Assembly (NCBI GenBank): GCA_002812745.2
Contig: NCSJ02000355.1
Location: 1 to 41,928, forward strand
DNA: 41,928 nt
Direction: 5' to 3'
Source of the DNA: Scytalidium lignicola
Taxonomy: Eukaryota; Ascomycota; Leotiomycetes
Numbering within the stretch: the stretch's first letter is position 1; the number at the start of each line of letters is the position of its first letter. The notes below the pieces were generated by a model. The model was not told where the DNA came from. It was given only the letters and a program-made list of their open reading frames with translations, and did not search any database. Shown one piece after another: positions 11,941 to 22,316 of this stretch. The translations under genes and the position numbers were made by a program.

Positions 11941-12401
11941 TATTTTATTAACAATTAAGATATTACAATTAAGAGGTATACCACTTTAAGTTATATAATT
12001 TCAAAGGCGTTGAGAAGCATAAAGGAGAGCTTACAATTAAAGACAAGCAGATTGTAACAGAAAGAACATGTAAAAGCATGTCGAAAAGGATGCGTAAAAG
12101 GGGAATCAACATTATATCACGGTTCCTGAAGAGCGTAACGTGTGATAACTGATATACTGAAGAAAGGGGAGAGTGAGTAACCGTACGATATTCTACGTAT
12201 ATCACGTTATCGATAACCCCTGAGAATACCAAGGCTGTAAGCCGAAGGGTTGATTGGATGGCCATATTACGAAAATAGTATAGCTTACAGTTGCGAATAA
12301 CCAATAATATCGGCGAAAACAGCTTTTACAGACCAATCAGAGGAAGAATAAAGGTGACGACTTACGTAAGGGGGTCCACAATGTTTTCGATATTATATAG
12401 A

Positions 12402-13680
12402 TTACTTAAGGAGCGGATCAATTCTTTCCCGCGGGGACCCCATCTCCAGGCTTTTGATGACTGTGACAATTTATTTTTAATTACAGGAGCTGCAACACTT
12501 TACCTGGCAGTGCGAAGAACAAACGAACCCGCATCTGCACAGTAAAAGAGCACATGATGACCATACCATAACGCCACAGCCTTGCGCAAAGCGAATATCG
12601 AAGATATATCCAACGCAGTGTGGTTTCGTCAACATCCAATGAGCAGCCCATCCAGTCAGGCAGAAGATAGGTCACATTTGCAGAGCGGAGATTGTTCTGA
12701 TTCTGGTTATGGAGGTCATTTCGGCGCGCTCCGTCCAAGTGCTGTACAGGTGCAGCGATGCATCGAGACCGTAAAAGGCAAAAATAGAAGTCAAAGGGAC
12801 CAAAACGACAGGCGAGGCGTAAATCAATATTGTACAGTATCAACACAAACAAACAACCAACAAAAGCTCCTCGGTGCGACCCCGGAGGATTGTATTAACT
12901 CGAACCACTCAAGTTTCGTGGGCTTGTCATGGGATGGATGGGACCATGGAGGAGTTTGCCAATAAGCGCGTGGTCGAGTTATCTTGGTCCCCTCGGGTTC
13001 TAGAACAGACTGAGTAATTGGTGTACAGTCGCCACGGCTCTAGACGCGCCAAGATTAGCCACAACAAACCCTTTCGGCCTTGGAAAGAGCAGAATCGGAC
13101 CGGACACGAAGTTGTTCCGTAATGGTTCAAAACATGGCCAGGGCAAAGTTGCTGGATTCTATACTGGTAACTGCTGTCCAGTATTTGCTGATCCGGTAGA
13201 GGTAATCCTGGTTTGTTTTTGTTTTGGAAAAGCCGTGAACTAAAGTTGTAGATGGATACACCACTAGCAAATGCCGCTTCTGAAATCCATGTTCCCAATG
13301 ATCTCTATATTTCATGCATTAAGGATCTCTTGGATCTCATTAGCATTTCTTTATCTCAAACTATTCCCACCTTGACACCACTAACCCCCTGGAAAAAAAA
13401 ATCACTCTCATTGCTCCGCTCACGCCAGGCCCAACGCTTGGCTCCAACGCCCTCCGTGCAAATATGACCGATATGGCTGAGAGGGCGTCTTCTCGCGTTG
13501 GCATTGTGGCTCACAATCCGGGCATGGCCAGCATTTGTCAACAGTAAGCGGCGCCTTGGCCAGCGAGTGACTGCATCAGGTCGAGCAGATCAGCTTTTCC
13601 TCAACCAGATTCTGGCCCGACCCTGCAAAAGCCACGCGCTGTTGGTTTCTTAGTCTCTGTTGCTCCAGACTCGACCCCCT
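12402..13680. other. Gene-free stretch right of the Helitron
   Basis: Normal base composition starts at 12402. Short overlapping frames exist on both strands (for example 12582-12965 plus, 12927-13298 minus), but none has a recognisable domain, convincing splice sites or a consistent protein. I see no RNA gene. It is probably upstream sequence of the transporter gene or decayed DNA. Confidence 0.5.
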
Positions 13681-14006
13681 TCATCACGGAGGGATTGTGG
13701 AGAAAGGCGGGGGTAGCTATCCACGTCCCCTTCAAAAGTTTTCTTGATGTCGCCGAAGTAACTACGAGAGTACCATGTTATGTTCTGAGTATATAGCCGG
13801 TATGGCTTCCCCCGTCACCTGAGTGTCTTGGTGTTTCTTCTTTATAAGGGCCGAAGATCTTCTACATTATTGTCAAGATTCGAAGTTTTCCNTTTTTTTC
13901 TTCTTCTTCTATAATTCCTTCCTCTCTGATACCCAACTCTTGATCGGCGCGAGCCGTTTATCTATACCCAAACCTACATAATCGTTAGACCCGTTGCAAC
14001 GCCAAG
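13681..14006 (+). promoter_or_regulatory. Promoter and 5' leader of the sugar transporter
   Basis: Contains GCGGGG near 13707, which fits the SYGGRG site of the carbon repressor CreA/Cre1. There are TATATAG near 13790 and TTTATAAG near 13841 as possible TATA elements, and a strong pyrimidine tract at about 13886-13926 typical of fungal transcription starts. The ATG at 14007 sits in CAAGATGGC, a good context. One N lies at 13892. The regulatory reading is inference from motif matches only. Confidence 0.4.
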
Positions 14007-15788
14007 ATGGCTGACACGCAACCGACGCCAACATCGGCAGCAATCTTGAGAACGGACGACCTCGAGCGCATCGAGGCGCCTGTCACATGGAAGGCCTACC
14101 TGATCTGTGCTTTTGCATCTTTCGGTGGCATCTTCTTCGGCTATGACTCTGGATATATCAATGGAGTTAACGGTTCGGACCTCTTCATCCACATGGTCGA
14201 AGGGCCTAATGCCACGGCCTTAACTTCTCCTCACCAATCTGCTATTGTGTCTATTCTCTCGGCCGGTACTTTCTTCGGTGCTCTCATTGCCGGCGATGTC
14301 GCCGAGAGAATTGGCCGAAAATGGACGGTTATCATTGGCTGCTTCATCTACGCATTCGGTGTCATTATTCAGATCATCACGGGCCCAGAAGTCAACGCTC
14401 TCGCTACCATTATTGCTGGCAGACTGATCGCTGGTTTTGGTGTCGGATTTGAGAGTGCCATTGTTATTCTCTACATGAGCGAAATCGTACGTCTAGACAA
14501 CTCTTTTAGATCCAGTCGCCTAATTTTTATAACTTGCTAATTGTTCTCAAGTGTCCTAGAAAAGTTCGTGGATCTCTCGTCGCCGGCTATCAATTTTGTA
14601 TCACCATTGGTATCCTCCTCGCCTCGTGTATCGTCTACGGTACGGAAAATTACAGCGATACCGGCGCTTACCGTATCCCCATCGCTATTCAATGGATTTG
14701 GGCTCTTATCCTGGGAATCGGCTTGAGCTTCCTTCCAGACTCCCCGCGTTATTTCGTCAAGAGAGGGAATCTTGCCAAGGCTACCGACTCCCTTAGCAGG
14801 CTCCGTGGCCAGCCAGCTGAATCTGACTATATCAAATACGAGCTTGCAGAAATCGTTGCCAACGATGAGTATGAGCGCTCACTCATTCCATCGACAGGCT
14901 TTTATTCCAGCTGGCTTGAATGTTTCAAAGGTTCTCTCTGGGAACAGAAGTCGAATGTGCGCCGCACCATTCTAGGAACCTCCCTTCAGATGATGCAACA
15001 ATGGTAAGTGATAAAAAAGGAATTTAAAGAGACTTTTATGATCCGCATTACTAATGACTGTACTCAGGACTGGTATTAACTTCATCTTCTACTACTCCAC
15101 TCCATTCCTACAATCCACTGGAGCAATTAGTAACACCTTCCTGATCTCACTCATCTTCACGCTCGTCAACGTCTGCTCTACTCCAATCTCCTTCTATACC
15201 GTAGAGAAATTTGGTCGCCGTCCCCTTCTCGTCTGGGGTGCCTTGGGCATGGTCATCTGCCAGTTCCTTGTCGCTATTATCGGTGTCACTCAAGGATTCA
15301 ACCATACCCACCTCAACGCTGCTGGTGATGCCCGAGCTAACAACATCCCTGCCGTTAACGCCCAGATCTCCTTTATCGCCATCTTCATCTTCTTCTTCGC
15401 ATCGACCTGGGGTCCCGGAGCCTGGATCGTCATAGGCGAAGTCTTCCCATTGCCCATCCGCTCCCGTGGTGTTGCTCTCTCCACCGCTTCCAACTGGCTC
15501 TGGAACACCATCATTGCTGTCATTACCCCGTACATGGTCGGTGACCAATACGGAAATCTCAAATCCTCCGTATTCTTCGTCTGGGGTGGTCTCTGCACCG
15601 CTGCATTCGTGTACGCCTACTTCCTCATTCCAGAAACAAAGGGTCTCTCCCTTGAACAGGTGGACAGAATGTTGGAGGAAAGCACTCCTCGCACATCCGC
15701 TAAGTGGAAGCCACACGAGACCTTCTCCCAGGTTATGGACCAGAAGATCGCCCCTATTGACCAGGACGTTGAGAAGGGTGCTTACTAA
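14007..15788 (+). CDS. MFS sugar transporter (monosaccharide porter type)
   Basis: Exons 14007-14486, 14552-15003 and 15068-15788 give 550 residues. Intron 1 (65 nt) has GTACGT, CTAAT and CAAG. Intron 2 (64 nt) has GTAAGT, ACTAAT and CAG. The protein is a 12-helix major facilitator of the sugar porter family, expected in the plasma membrane as a proton symporter for hexoses. Visible signatures are ERIGRKW after helix 2, PDSPRYFVKRG (about 222-232) ending the N-half, QQWTGINFIFYYS at the start of helix 7, EKFGRRP after helix 8, and PETKGLSLEQ (about 499-508) after helix 12. The central loop and short tails are of normal size, so the gene looks intact. Similarity in style is to fungal high-affinity monosaccharide transporters; the exact sugar cannot be told from sequence. 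The upstream region has a possible CreA site. Confidence 0.95.
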
Positions 15789-17840
15789 AGTGGTTCTACA
15801 TTGTTACCATCGAACCGCCCCCCCTCATATCCCTTAATTACATAAATCATAATTTTCTTCTCACAAATGTTTATTTGACGTAGCTAGTCAAGGGTGGGCA
15901 GATGGAAATTGCATGATGACTCTTCCTATAGTTTTATACCTTAAAACCCAAAATCAAACACATTTGCATGTTAAAGGGCGTCATCCAAAGGCTACGATTT
16001 AACTAAGAGTGTCCTATTTTAGTAGCTAACGATTAATAACTGAGAATTCAAAAGAATTTCTATTACAGTAATTCCTCGCTAAACTGAGAGAACCCGTTCT
16101 ACTCGAAAATTTCCACAGTAAGATACAAGCCAAAATCTTAAAACAACTACTAACTTATACTGTAAAAAAGAAGGAGGAAATGAAATAATCCCCCATAGAT
16201 TTATCTTTGCTCAAATCAAACTGCGGTACATTGGAATTTTAAAATAGACCGTAGTGCTGTACGTACTAGACGAGTGTTCAAGGGAGCTAAAATACGTAGC
16301 TTCTTGCCTAATAGCTCCTATTACTATCGATAAGTGTATAAAAAGAGAACAGTACGTATGAAACTCGTAAAACTTCCAAGTGCTCAATTTCTCGGCCGAT
16401 TTTGCGTGTGAATTTCAAAGTTGCTTTCGGTGGAATGGTGCTGCTTCGGCTCCACAGGAAACACGGCACGGCACCCACGCGTCATGCATATACTATGCAA
16501 GTGCATCATCCGATGCTTGTGACTTGGAGGACGGATACGATAAGTTAATTGTCAAGGATCGTCGGAAGTGCTCCCCGTGTATCCTTCATCTTCCTATCAT
16601 ATCCGTATTTCATTATTAGCGTCTTTATTTTAATTAAATTAAATTAAATGAAGACGGTCCCCAAGACTCAAGCCAGTGATATTTCAGTAGAGAGCGTAAA
16701 GTTAAGCCTCACCGAAGTCTATTTCCATCTTCGGACCTGAGCAATCGCTGCTCCAACCTGAGCCGAGCCTGAACATGGCGATGACTCAGCGTGAACATAC
16801 GTTCGAGGGGATCCTTTTCGTCCCCTTGAAAATCGGTAACAGTTTCCCTGTCATCTCTATATAAAACCTTTGTTAATACCTACTCCCTCAAACACAGTCC
16901 CCTCTTTTAACCTATCAAGATAATAGGTGGAGGTATCCGTTTTTGCTTCCCTGTTAAACATGCAAGGATCCGTTAAAGCCAGTTTTAGATCTTCTTCGGA
17001 GCCTGTTTTAAATCGCTCTGCTACCGTACACGTGACTAATAATTCAGCTCACAATTTATCGAACGTTACTAATTCAACGTAATCTTTATACAAGTATATG
17101 ACTCAATTTACTAAATGCTTTTTCAACTTTGCTATCACAAGAACTCCCGCTCTACAAATACTTGAGTCTATCAACCTCTAGACACTTTCTAGTCATCTTA
17201 CTATACACACAAGACGAGGCACAGTCTTCCTAGTAAGCAGAATACATTGTCCGGTGCTTGGTATCACATTAGATCAAGGGATATAAGGGGTATAGCAGTT
17301 AGTGTGGAAGACTTTTACCTTAGTATCATATTTTCTATACATAATGAGGATGAATACTTCCGTAGCACTTACGATATTTGCCGGCAAACAAGAATCAGCG
17401 GTGATGCTCTGAAGAGATGGAAATGGGATGGAAGAGAGACTGGTAGAAGAGTAGTAGTAATACACCCTGCCAATAATAAAATTTCCATCAGGCCCAGATG
17501 ATCAGATTTCTCTAGACGATGTAGTGAATATGATGCCAAAACGCTAGGCTCTCCCTCCCCGTCTCATCCAACCAACTCAGAAAATTAGACGTCCGTCTCT
17601 CTGACTTTCAATGAGATGCATATCTCCCATCCGTTTTAACCATCCAAAGGTCGATACTTTGATTGTGCCTGCGAGGGCTAAAGAGAGACGCTGTCTATAA
17701 ACTGTACATAAACATATTTCGCCTCCTTGCCTTTTTTGTTTTCTTTAAAAATTTGCAACTTTCTTTTCATTACATTCTTTTGCAGCCAGTCAATTTTCCG
17801 GGATCTGCTCCCTAATCCAAAGAATCAGCAAGACGAGGCT
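15789..17840. other. Convergent intergenic region, no gene seen
   Basis: Lies between the 3' ends of the transporter (+) and the Tcp11-family gene (-). It is AT-rich with an AATTA-type short repeat near 16629-16650. Frames of 79 codons (16380) and 84 codons (17247) have no recognisable features. It may hold 3' UTRs; I see no tRNA or transposon motif. Confidence 0.5.
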
Positions 17841-20080
17841 CTAAACCATCATTAAGCGCAGTACGAACAAGCCAGCGACAATGAACAGGGCTTGTTGAAG
17901 AACAAGAGTCGACTGTGCCCATAGACGAGCAGTAGGCGCAGCGTAAGTTCCGTCCTCAAGGCTTTGAGCTACCCCAGCTTTGTCGACAAATTCAATCCAG
18001 AAGTGTGTGATGGTTGTTGTCGTGATTGGCGCAAGCATAGCCGTCTGGATCCAATTATTTACATATCGACCGTCAGCTGGATTGATATATTGTGCAAGAA
18101 CCCCCGATGACAAAAAACCCCCGACGATGATACAGAATTTCGTCTTGCCCCTCATTTGAGGGAAACGTGCCAGTTTCTGCTGAAGTAGCTTGAGATTGAG
18201 GCAGGCTTCGAACAACCACAGCAATGCCAGCTGCCACTCGGACAGGGAGTCTCCCATTCCAAGGAAGAATGCAGCTAAAGAACTCGTGTAGGACGAACCA
18301 AGGAGAAGGTCTGTATCTTTCCACGCACCTTCATCGCAGACCGTAATCATATGGTAAAGAAGTGCTAGGAACGTTCCCCACGCCGAGTTCAGGAACATTG
18401 GTCCTGATTTATGGTCTTTGAATTGACACCATAGATCCTTCCAGAACTGTACAAACTCAGATGGGTTTTGATCCCGGGGTACGGAAGCTGACGGATCCAC
18501 AGGTAAAGCAGTTACAATGGGAAGATATATGAAGGTAAGAATGCTTGCCACAAGCTTAGGATGGTTTTTGCAAAGCAGCGCGGAGAGTTGTTGGAAAGGG
18601 TCCATGAAGTATCTTCCTGTGTTGTCAATGAAAAGCTCGAGAAACGGTAAAGTGCCATGTAACTTCGAGAGTATTCTATCACCGACCGGAACAGAGCTAT
18701 CTGACGGAAATTTTTCAGAATTGTGGTGGCCAGAGTTAGATATTTCCAAGAGTGATTTGAGGATCTGAACAGCGCACGAATGTGAATTGTATTCGTTAGA
18801 AATTTTCTCAAGCAGATACCGAGGAGGATGCTCAGGACAAGACGCTATCGGCGAGGGAGATGATTGTGGACTCAAAGTAGCTAACATTGATTGGACATGA
18901 CTATTTTCTCCTTTCAGTACATCTATTTATCTGTTAGACATGGTTCGATAAAAACAGGCAAGTTCTTTGTCAATGTCCACTCTTCTCGTACCTATCTTTT
19001 TCATGAAGAACTTTTGCTCAAAGTGAACAGTATCTTCGATAAAAAGTAAGGGTCGTAGACACCTGATTTGATGATTTGCCACATCCTGAGAAGATCAATA
19101 ACAGACAACAACTAGATTCACGTTGGCTCAACTTACCAACTTCATCCCTTCCAGAACACCCAACATGCTCCTCATCCCAGCGACTAATACATTTACATCG
19201 CAATTTCTGGCCCCGTCGCCGAGCTGAGCGACAATTTCATCAATCCGGCTGTCTCTCATCGGCGCACAATGGCACTTCAGGAGCTGAGCTAACTTTGCGA
19301 GTTTCTCGAGGTCCGCGACTCCTTTGCGGAACTGTTGTATGTGCAGGTCAACGCTAATGATCTCATCAATTAAGGCGCGATCTCGTTCAGGTACTAGTGT
19401 CTCCAAAATATCTCGAATGGCCTCTACATGTAGACACCATTCTTGATCTCCCCATTCCCGTTCGACTGCCTCTCTTGACACAATATATGCTCGAAACTGT
19501 ACCCACAAAGTCTCCCAGAACTCGTTCGATCTCTGCGTCTTCCTTCTTCTCTTTTCTCCTTCAAGGTTCGGTCTGAAGTGCAGCTCAAGATTGAAATTAA
19601 TATCGTGCCGCAGTTTCGGATTGAGGGCGATTTTATTGACATCGAGTTCGCTCAAAGCACCTCGGGTTATAGGAGGCTCTAGGGTAGCTAATTTTCCCAT
19701 TATCATTCTCGAAGGTCTTTCTATAGGTTGGTCATGCAGTAAAACGATAGCTTGGGACTCAGGTTCTTGGTAATGACGGAGCCGCTGGTTCTGCTTGAAA
19801 TCGTCTAGCCTCCTGCTGCTGCGACTGTTCGAATCAGTTGAAGGCCATATATGCAATTAAAATAGTATGGTTTGCTGTACCTTGCGCACTCCCGCCTCTC
19901 AGGGTCTATGAAACTTTGGAGGATTGGTAAGGTTTTCTGGATCGGGTAGCCTTCAGGGTCTGGGCTTATGGGAGGCTTGAAAGGGGAAGGGATTGAAGAA
20001 GCTCGAGAAAATTTCGCAGATCCCCTTCCAGACACAATACTGCTAAGACTGTGGAGGAATACGTCGTCAGGTTGGAACAT
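17841..20080 (-). CDS. Tcp11/Sok1-family protein
   Basis: Four exons on the minus strand: 20080-19881, 19824-19137, 19085-18992 and 18922-17841, giving 687 residues. Introns are 56, 51 and 69 nt. The frame is continuous across all junctions. Key family sequence KLRHDINFNLELHFRPNLEG lies at about 137-156, followed by FWETLWVQF and later HCAPMRDSRID, and exon 3 gives DVANHQIRCLRPLL. These match the T-complex protein 11 family, which includes yeast Sok1, a suppressor of protein kinase A loss. The role is therefore probably signalling-related but is not defined by sequence. The C-terminal end carries a hydrophobic segment (about 662-684, FIVAGLFVLRLMM) that could be a tail anchor. The 3' splice site of intron 3 skips an AG only 3 nt after the CTAAC branch point and uses AATAG. 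The start is the first ATG after an in-frame stop; an out-of-frame upstream ATG overlaps it. Confidence 0.9.
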
Positions 20081-20153
20081 AAGGCAGAATTGACTTCGGT
20101 CCAGAGAGTAAGTAGTTGAGCTTTAGGTCTTCGCTAGTCAGCCTCATTTTCAT
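20067..20153 (-). promoter_or_regulatory. Possible overlapping upstream ORF of the Tcp11-family gene
   Basis: On the minus strand an ATG at 20153 opens a 28-codon frame that ends at 20067 and overlaps the main ATG (20080-20078) in another frame. If transcribed, it would reduce initiation at the main ATG. Alternatively an unseen intron could join this N-terminus to the main frame. Transcript start is unknown. Confidence 0.3.
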
Positions 20154-20327
20154 GCAACTCTGCGCCACAACGTCGAACTTCTAAAGAGTCTGCAAAGGAC
20201 TTGCCTCAACTAGAGAATTCATCACGCAAAAGCATTCACTTGAAAGCAAAGGAGTCGAACCATGTCTCAGGTTGCAGAATAGCTGCAAGTTGATGAACTG
20301 AGTGTACGTTTGCTACGTCACGCCGCA
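20081..20327. promoter_or_regulatory. Divergent promoter region
   Basis: About 247 bp separates the start codons of the Tcp11-family gene (-) and the small membrane protein gene (+). The two genes must share this interval for initiation unless the plus gene has an unseen 5' exon. I see no clear TATA element. Confidence 0.45.
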
Positions 20328-21105
20328 ATGGTCTCAAGATGGAGCACACGAGTGCAGAGGAAGACTCGACCGCATAAAGAGAATAGCACAGCACAGATGC
20401 CTAAAGGTCCTAACGACATAACACGGATTCAATCTGTCTTCTGCTTAGTGAAGTACTCCGCGAAGAACACAGCATCCCTCAGTGTCATAGCCGTGAGTGC
20501 AGAAATAATCAGTTCCTTTTGTCCGCTGGCAAAGGACTGCCCATCAAGAGACTTAAAAACATACTGGACGCAACAATTTCAAGAATCATTATCTCGCCAT
20601 GCGAACTCGATATCGGGCAAAAGAACAGGAGGAAAAGTCCTTTCCTTGCTAGGAAAGCAGAAGACGCTGGGAAGCATGACGGTAAGACTCCCATCACTCG
20701 AATAGAATCTTCCCCCTCAATCTAACCTGCGAGCCACAGGAGACTATTTCGCGCAATCTCGACAACCTCCAAATACCGAAAATCTTCGAAAATCCTCCTC
20801 CGCCAGTATTCCTCGCAGCATGTATTAGCTTTGTGCTTGGATTAACCGCCTTTCGATATCGCCATAGACACGACTGGTATCAGGACCATATCATAAGACT
20901 TGGGATACTGGTTGGCTTAGCAGCGGCTTCGCTGTCGGAGGTGGACGACTTCCTCATTGTTGCCAAAGCTACGGTACCGTGGTGTGTTGTACTGGCGGTT
21001 GTATTCAGTTCGTTTGCGCATCGTGTTTTAAGCTTAACTTCGAAGTGGAGATCTGAAGGGAGTGAGGAAATACTGCAGGAGAAGGAGAGAAGGATTGAAA
21101 CGTGA
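20328..21105 (+). CDS. Uncharacterised membrane protein
   Basis: Model: exon 1 20328-20681, intron 20682-20739 (GTAAGA donor, TCTAAC branch, CACAG acceptor), exon 2 20740-21105; 239 residues. The N-terminal half is basic and polar. The C-terminal half has hydrophobic segments at about 141-157 (VFLAACISFVLGLTAF), 170-184 (RLGILVGLAAASL) and 197-211 (VPWCVVLAVVFSSF), then a charged tail rich in Glu, Lys and Arg. I do not recognise the family. The joined frame and the good splice signals make the gene likely. The start is uncertain: a later Met near 20398 is possible, and a 42-nt in-frame GTGAGT...AAAG segment at 20493-20534 could be a very short intron. Confidence 0.6.
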
Positions 21106-21522
21106 TGGGAGTGGCAACAGAAGCCACGGGCGTTGAAATATAGATGATGTTGCCGGGAAAAGTGGGGAATGGGCATCATAGCGCCGACGTTGAAATTAGC
21201 CTTTTTGGAGTTAAGTCTTAACCTCTCTGCATTTGAAAACAGAAATTATTTGTCTTCGGGAATTTGGGCTTTACATTGTGTTGGCTCTCGCAAATGACAC
21301 TTCCGAGCACCGTGATATTCCATTGCATATCTTTATTTCCACCTTATAGACTTGTCTTATAGACAATCCATAACTAGCTCCCTCCAATTGAGTGTGAGGT
21401 TTAAACGTAATTCTAGAACAATTACTTTTATTTAAATAGGTACCTTCTGATGCCCATCTCACGTATGTTACGCCGGGGTATATTAACAAGTTTGACTTTT
21501 TTGATATATACCCACCTGTACG
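21106..21522. other. Intergenic, nothing recognised
   Basis: Contains the 3' flank of the preceding gene and AT-rich sequence. A 72-codon minus frame at 21271-21489 adjoins the transposase scrap but does not match the expected continuation of that protein. Confidence 0.5.
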
Positions 21523-21768
21523 TCAAGAAACTTTTAAATCAGGCAGTGTTTTCTTTTTCACTGTGGCACTGTACATACGCTTCAAAACAGTAAAACAACC
21601 TATATCAAGTGACTGAAGAATGTGAGACGAGTGTAGAGACATGCAGACAGTAATAATATTGTTCTGAAGGCAATATTTATCAAATTCAAGTGCTACATGA
21701 CTTTCATGGCTATCAAGAATAAGCATGTGATATTGGCCTTTGGTATGCGATCTGGTATATGGATCAAA
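21523..21768 (-). pseudogene. Pogo-type DDE transposase fragment
   Basis: Minus-strand frame reading about 81 residues, including HMLILDSHESH, then NNIITVCMSLHSSH and LQSLDIGCFTVLKR. These are the second and third catalytic blocks of the Tc1/mariner-pogo (DDE_1) transposases. The two Asp residues in LILD and QSLD are 35 residues apart, as expected. The N-terminal DNA-binding part and the first catalytic Asp are missing. No terminal inverted repeats were found around it. An N next to a T run lies at 21771. It is a decayed remnant of a cut-and-paste DNA transposon. Confidence 0.85.
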
Positions 21769-21778
21769 AGNTTTTTTT

Positions 21779-22316
21779 GAAGTTAATCATGGCTAATTTC
21801 ATTATTTGTCCATCTATTATCACTTGTCGTAATCTTCTAATCATGTAGTAAGTTCTCATATTACCTAAGAATTGACCTCTTCCTTTTGAATATAATCGAA
21901 GGTAATAATGCCTATCTAGTAACATTCACATGCTCTAAAAAGGCCAGCATGCGCCTCGCCTGACATTGCAAATTGTGTAAAGGAAGTCTCCAAACTCTTA
22001 CGTGGATCGCTGTGACTGGCTAATTAATAGTGGTGCATCAAATGATCGTCCAAGCTGAGGGTCGATCGCGGTTGCAAGGCTGAGGACTAGCTATCTCAAC
22101 TCACATATAATTAATGGAACTTTCCTTCCACCATGCCTCTGAAGGCAAGTACAAGTACTTCACTTACAGTAAGCGAGAGCCTCATACCCCGTTAAGTTTC
22201 TGTTCACTTGAGTAGAGGGAAGGTTTACTTAGTACCGAAGTTAGTTCTTAAGTCAACACAGTTGAACGAATGGTCTACAATTCGCCAATGACGAGAACGA
22301 TACTCGTCTAGCCAAA
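21779..22316. other. Intergenic, nothing recognised
   Basis: AT-rich with C/T-type decay near the transposase scrap, then upstream sequence of the large gene. The ATG at 22317 is in the good context CCAAAATGG. Confidence 0.5.

Larger units (their letters stand above)
5763..12401 (-). mobile_element. Helitron copy 2 (RIP-degraded, full length inferred)
   Basis: Second copy in the same orientation, ending at the right with the same TCTATATAATATCG 5' terminus (TC at 12401-12400), preceded on the minus strand by A as in the A|T target of canonical Helitrons. Beyond 12401 the base composition becomes ordinary. Its left end is inferred at 5763 because the GC-rich double hairpin at 5776-5814 sits where a Helitron 3' end should be, directly against the TC of copy 1. 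The last four bases would then be CTTG rather than the canonical CTRR, so the 3' end is less certain than the 5' end. It keeps a better N-terminal finger than copy 1 but has a stop in Rep (TAA at 10039-10041). One N lies at 9211. Confidence 0.8.

Noticed and set aside
12481..13541. Overlapping frames of 60 to 127 codons on both strands
   Set aside because: No domain, no consistent splice model and frames compete with each other; treated as chance.
15147..15716. 189-codon minus-strand frame
   Set aside because: Antisense shadow of the transporter's third exon, which has clear MFS motifs.
19815..19850. T-arm-like hairpin around GTTCGAATC
   Set aside because: No matching acceptor or A box, and it spans an exon/intron border of the Tcp11-family gene.
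20240..20310. tRNA-like B box (GGTTCGACTCC on minus)
   Set aside because: The flanking bases do not form a T stem or an acceptor stem.
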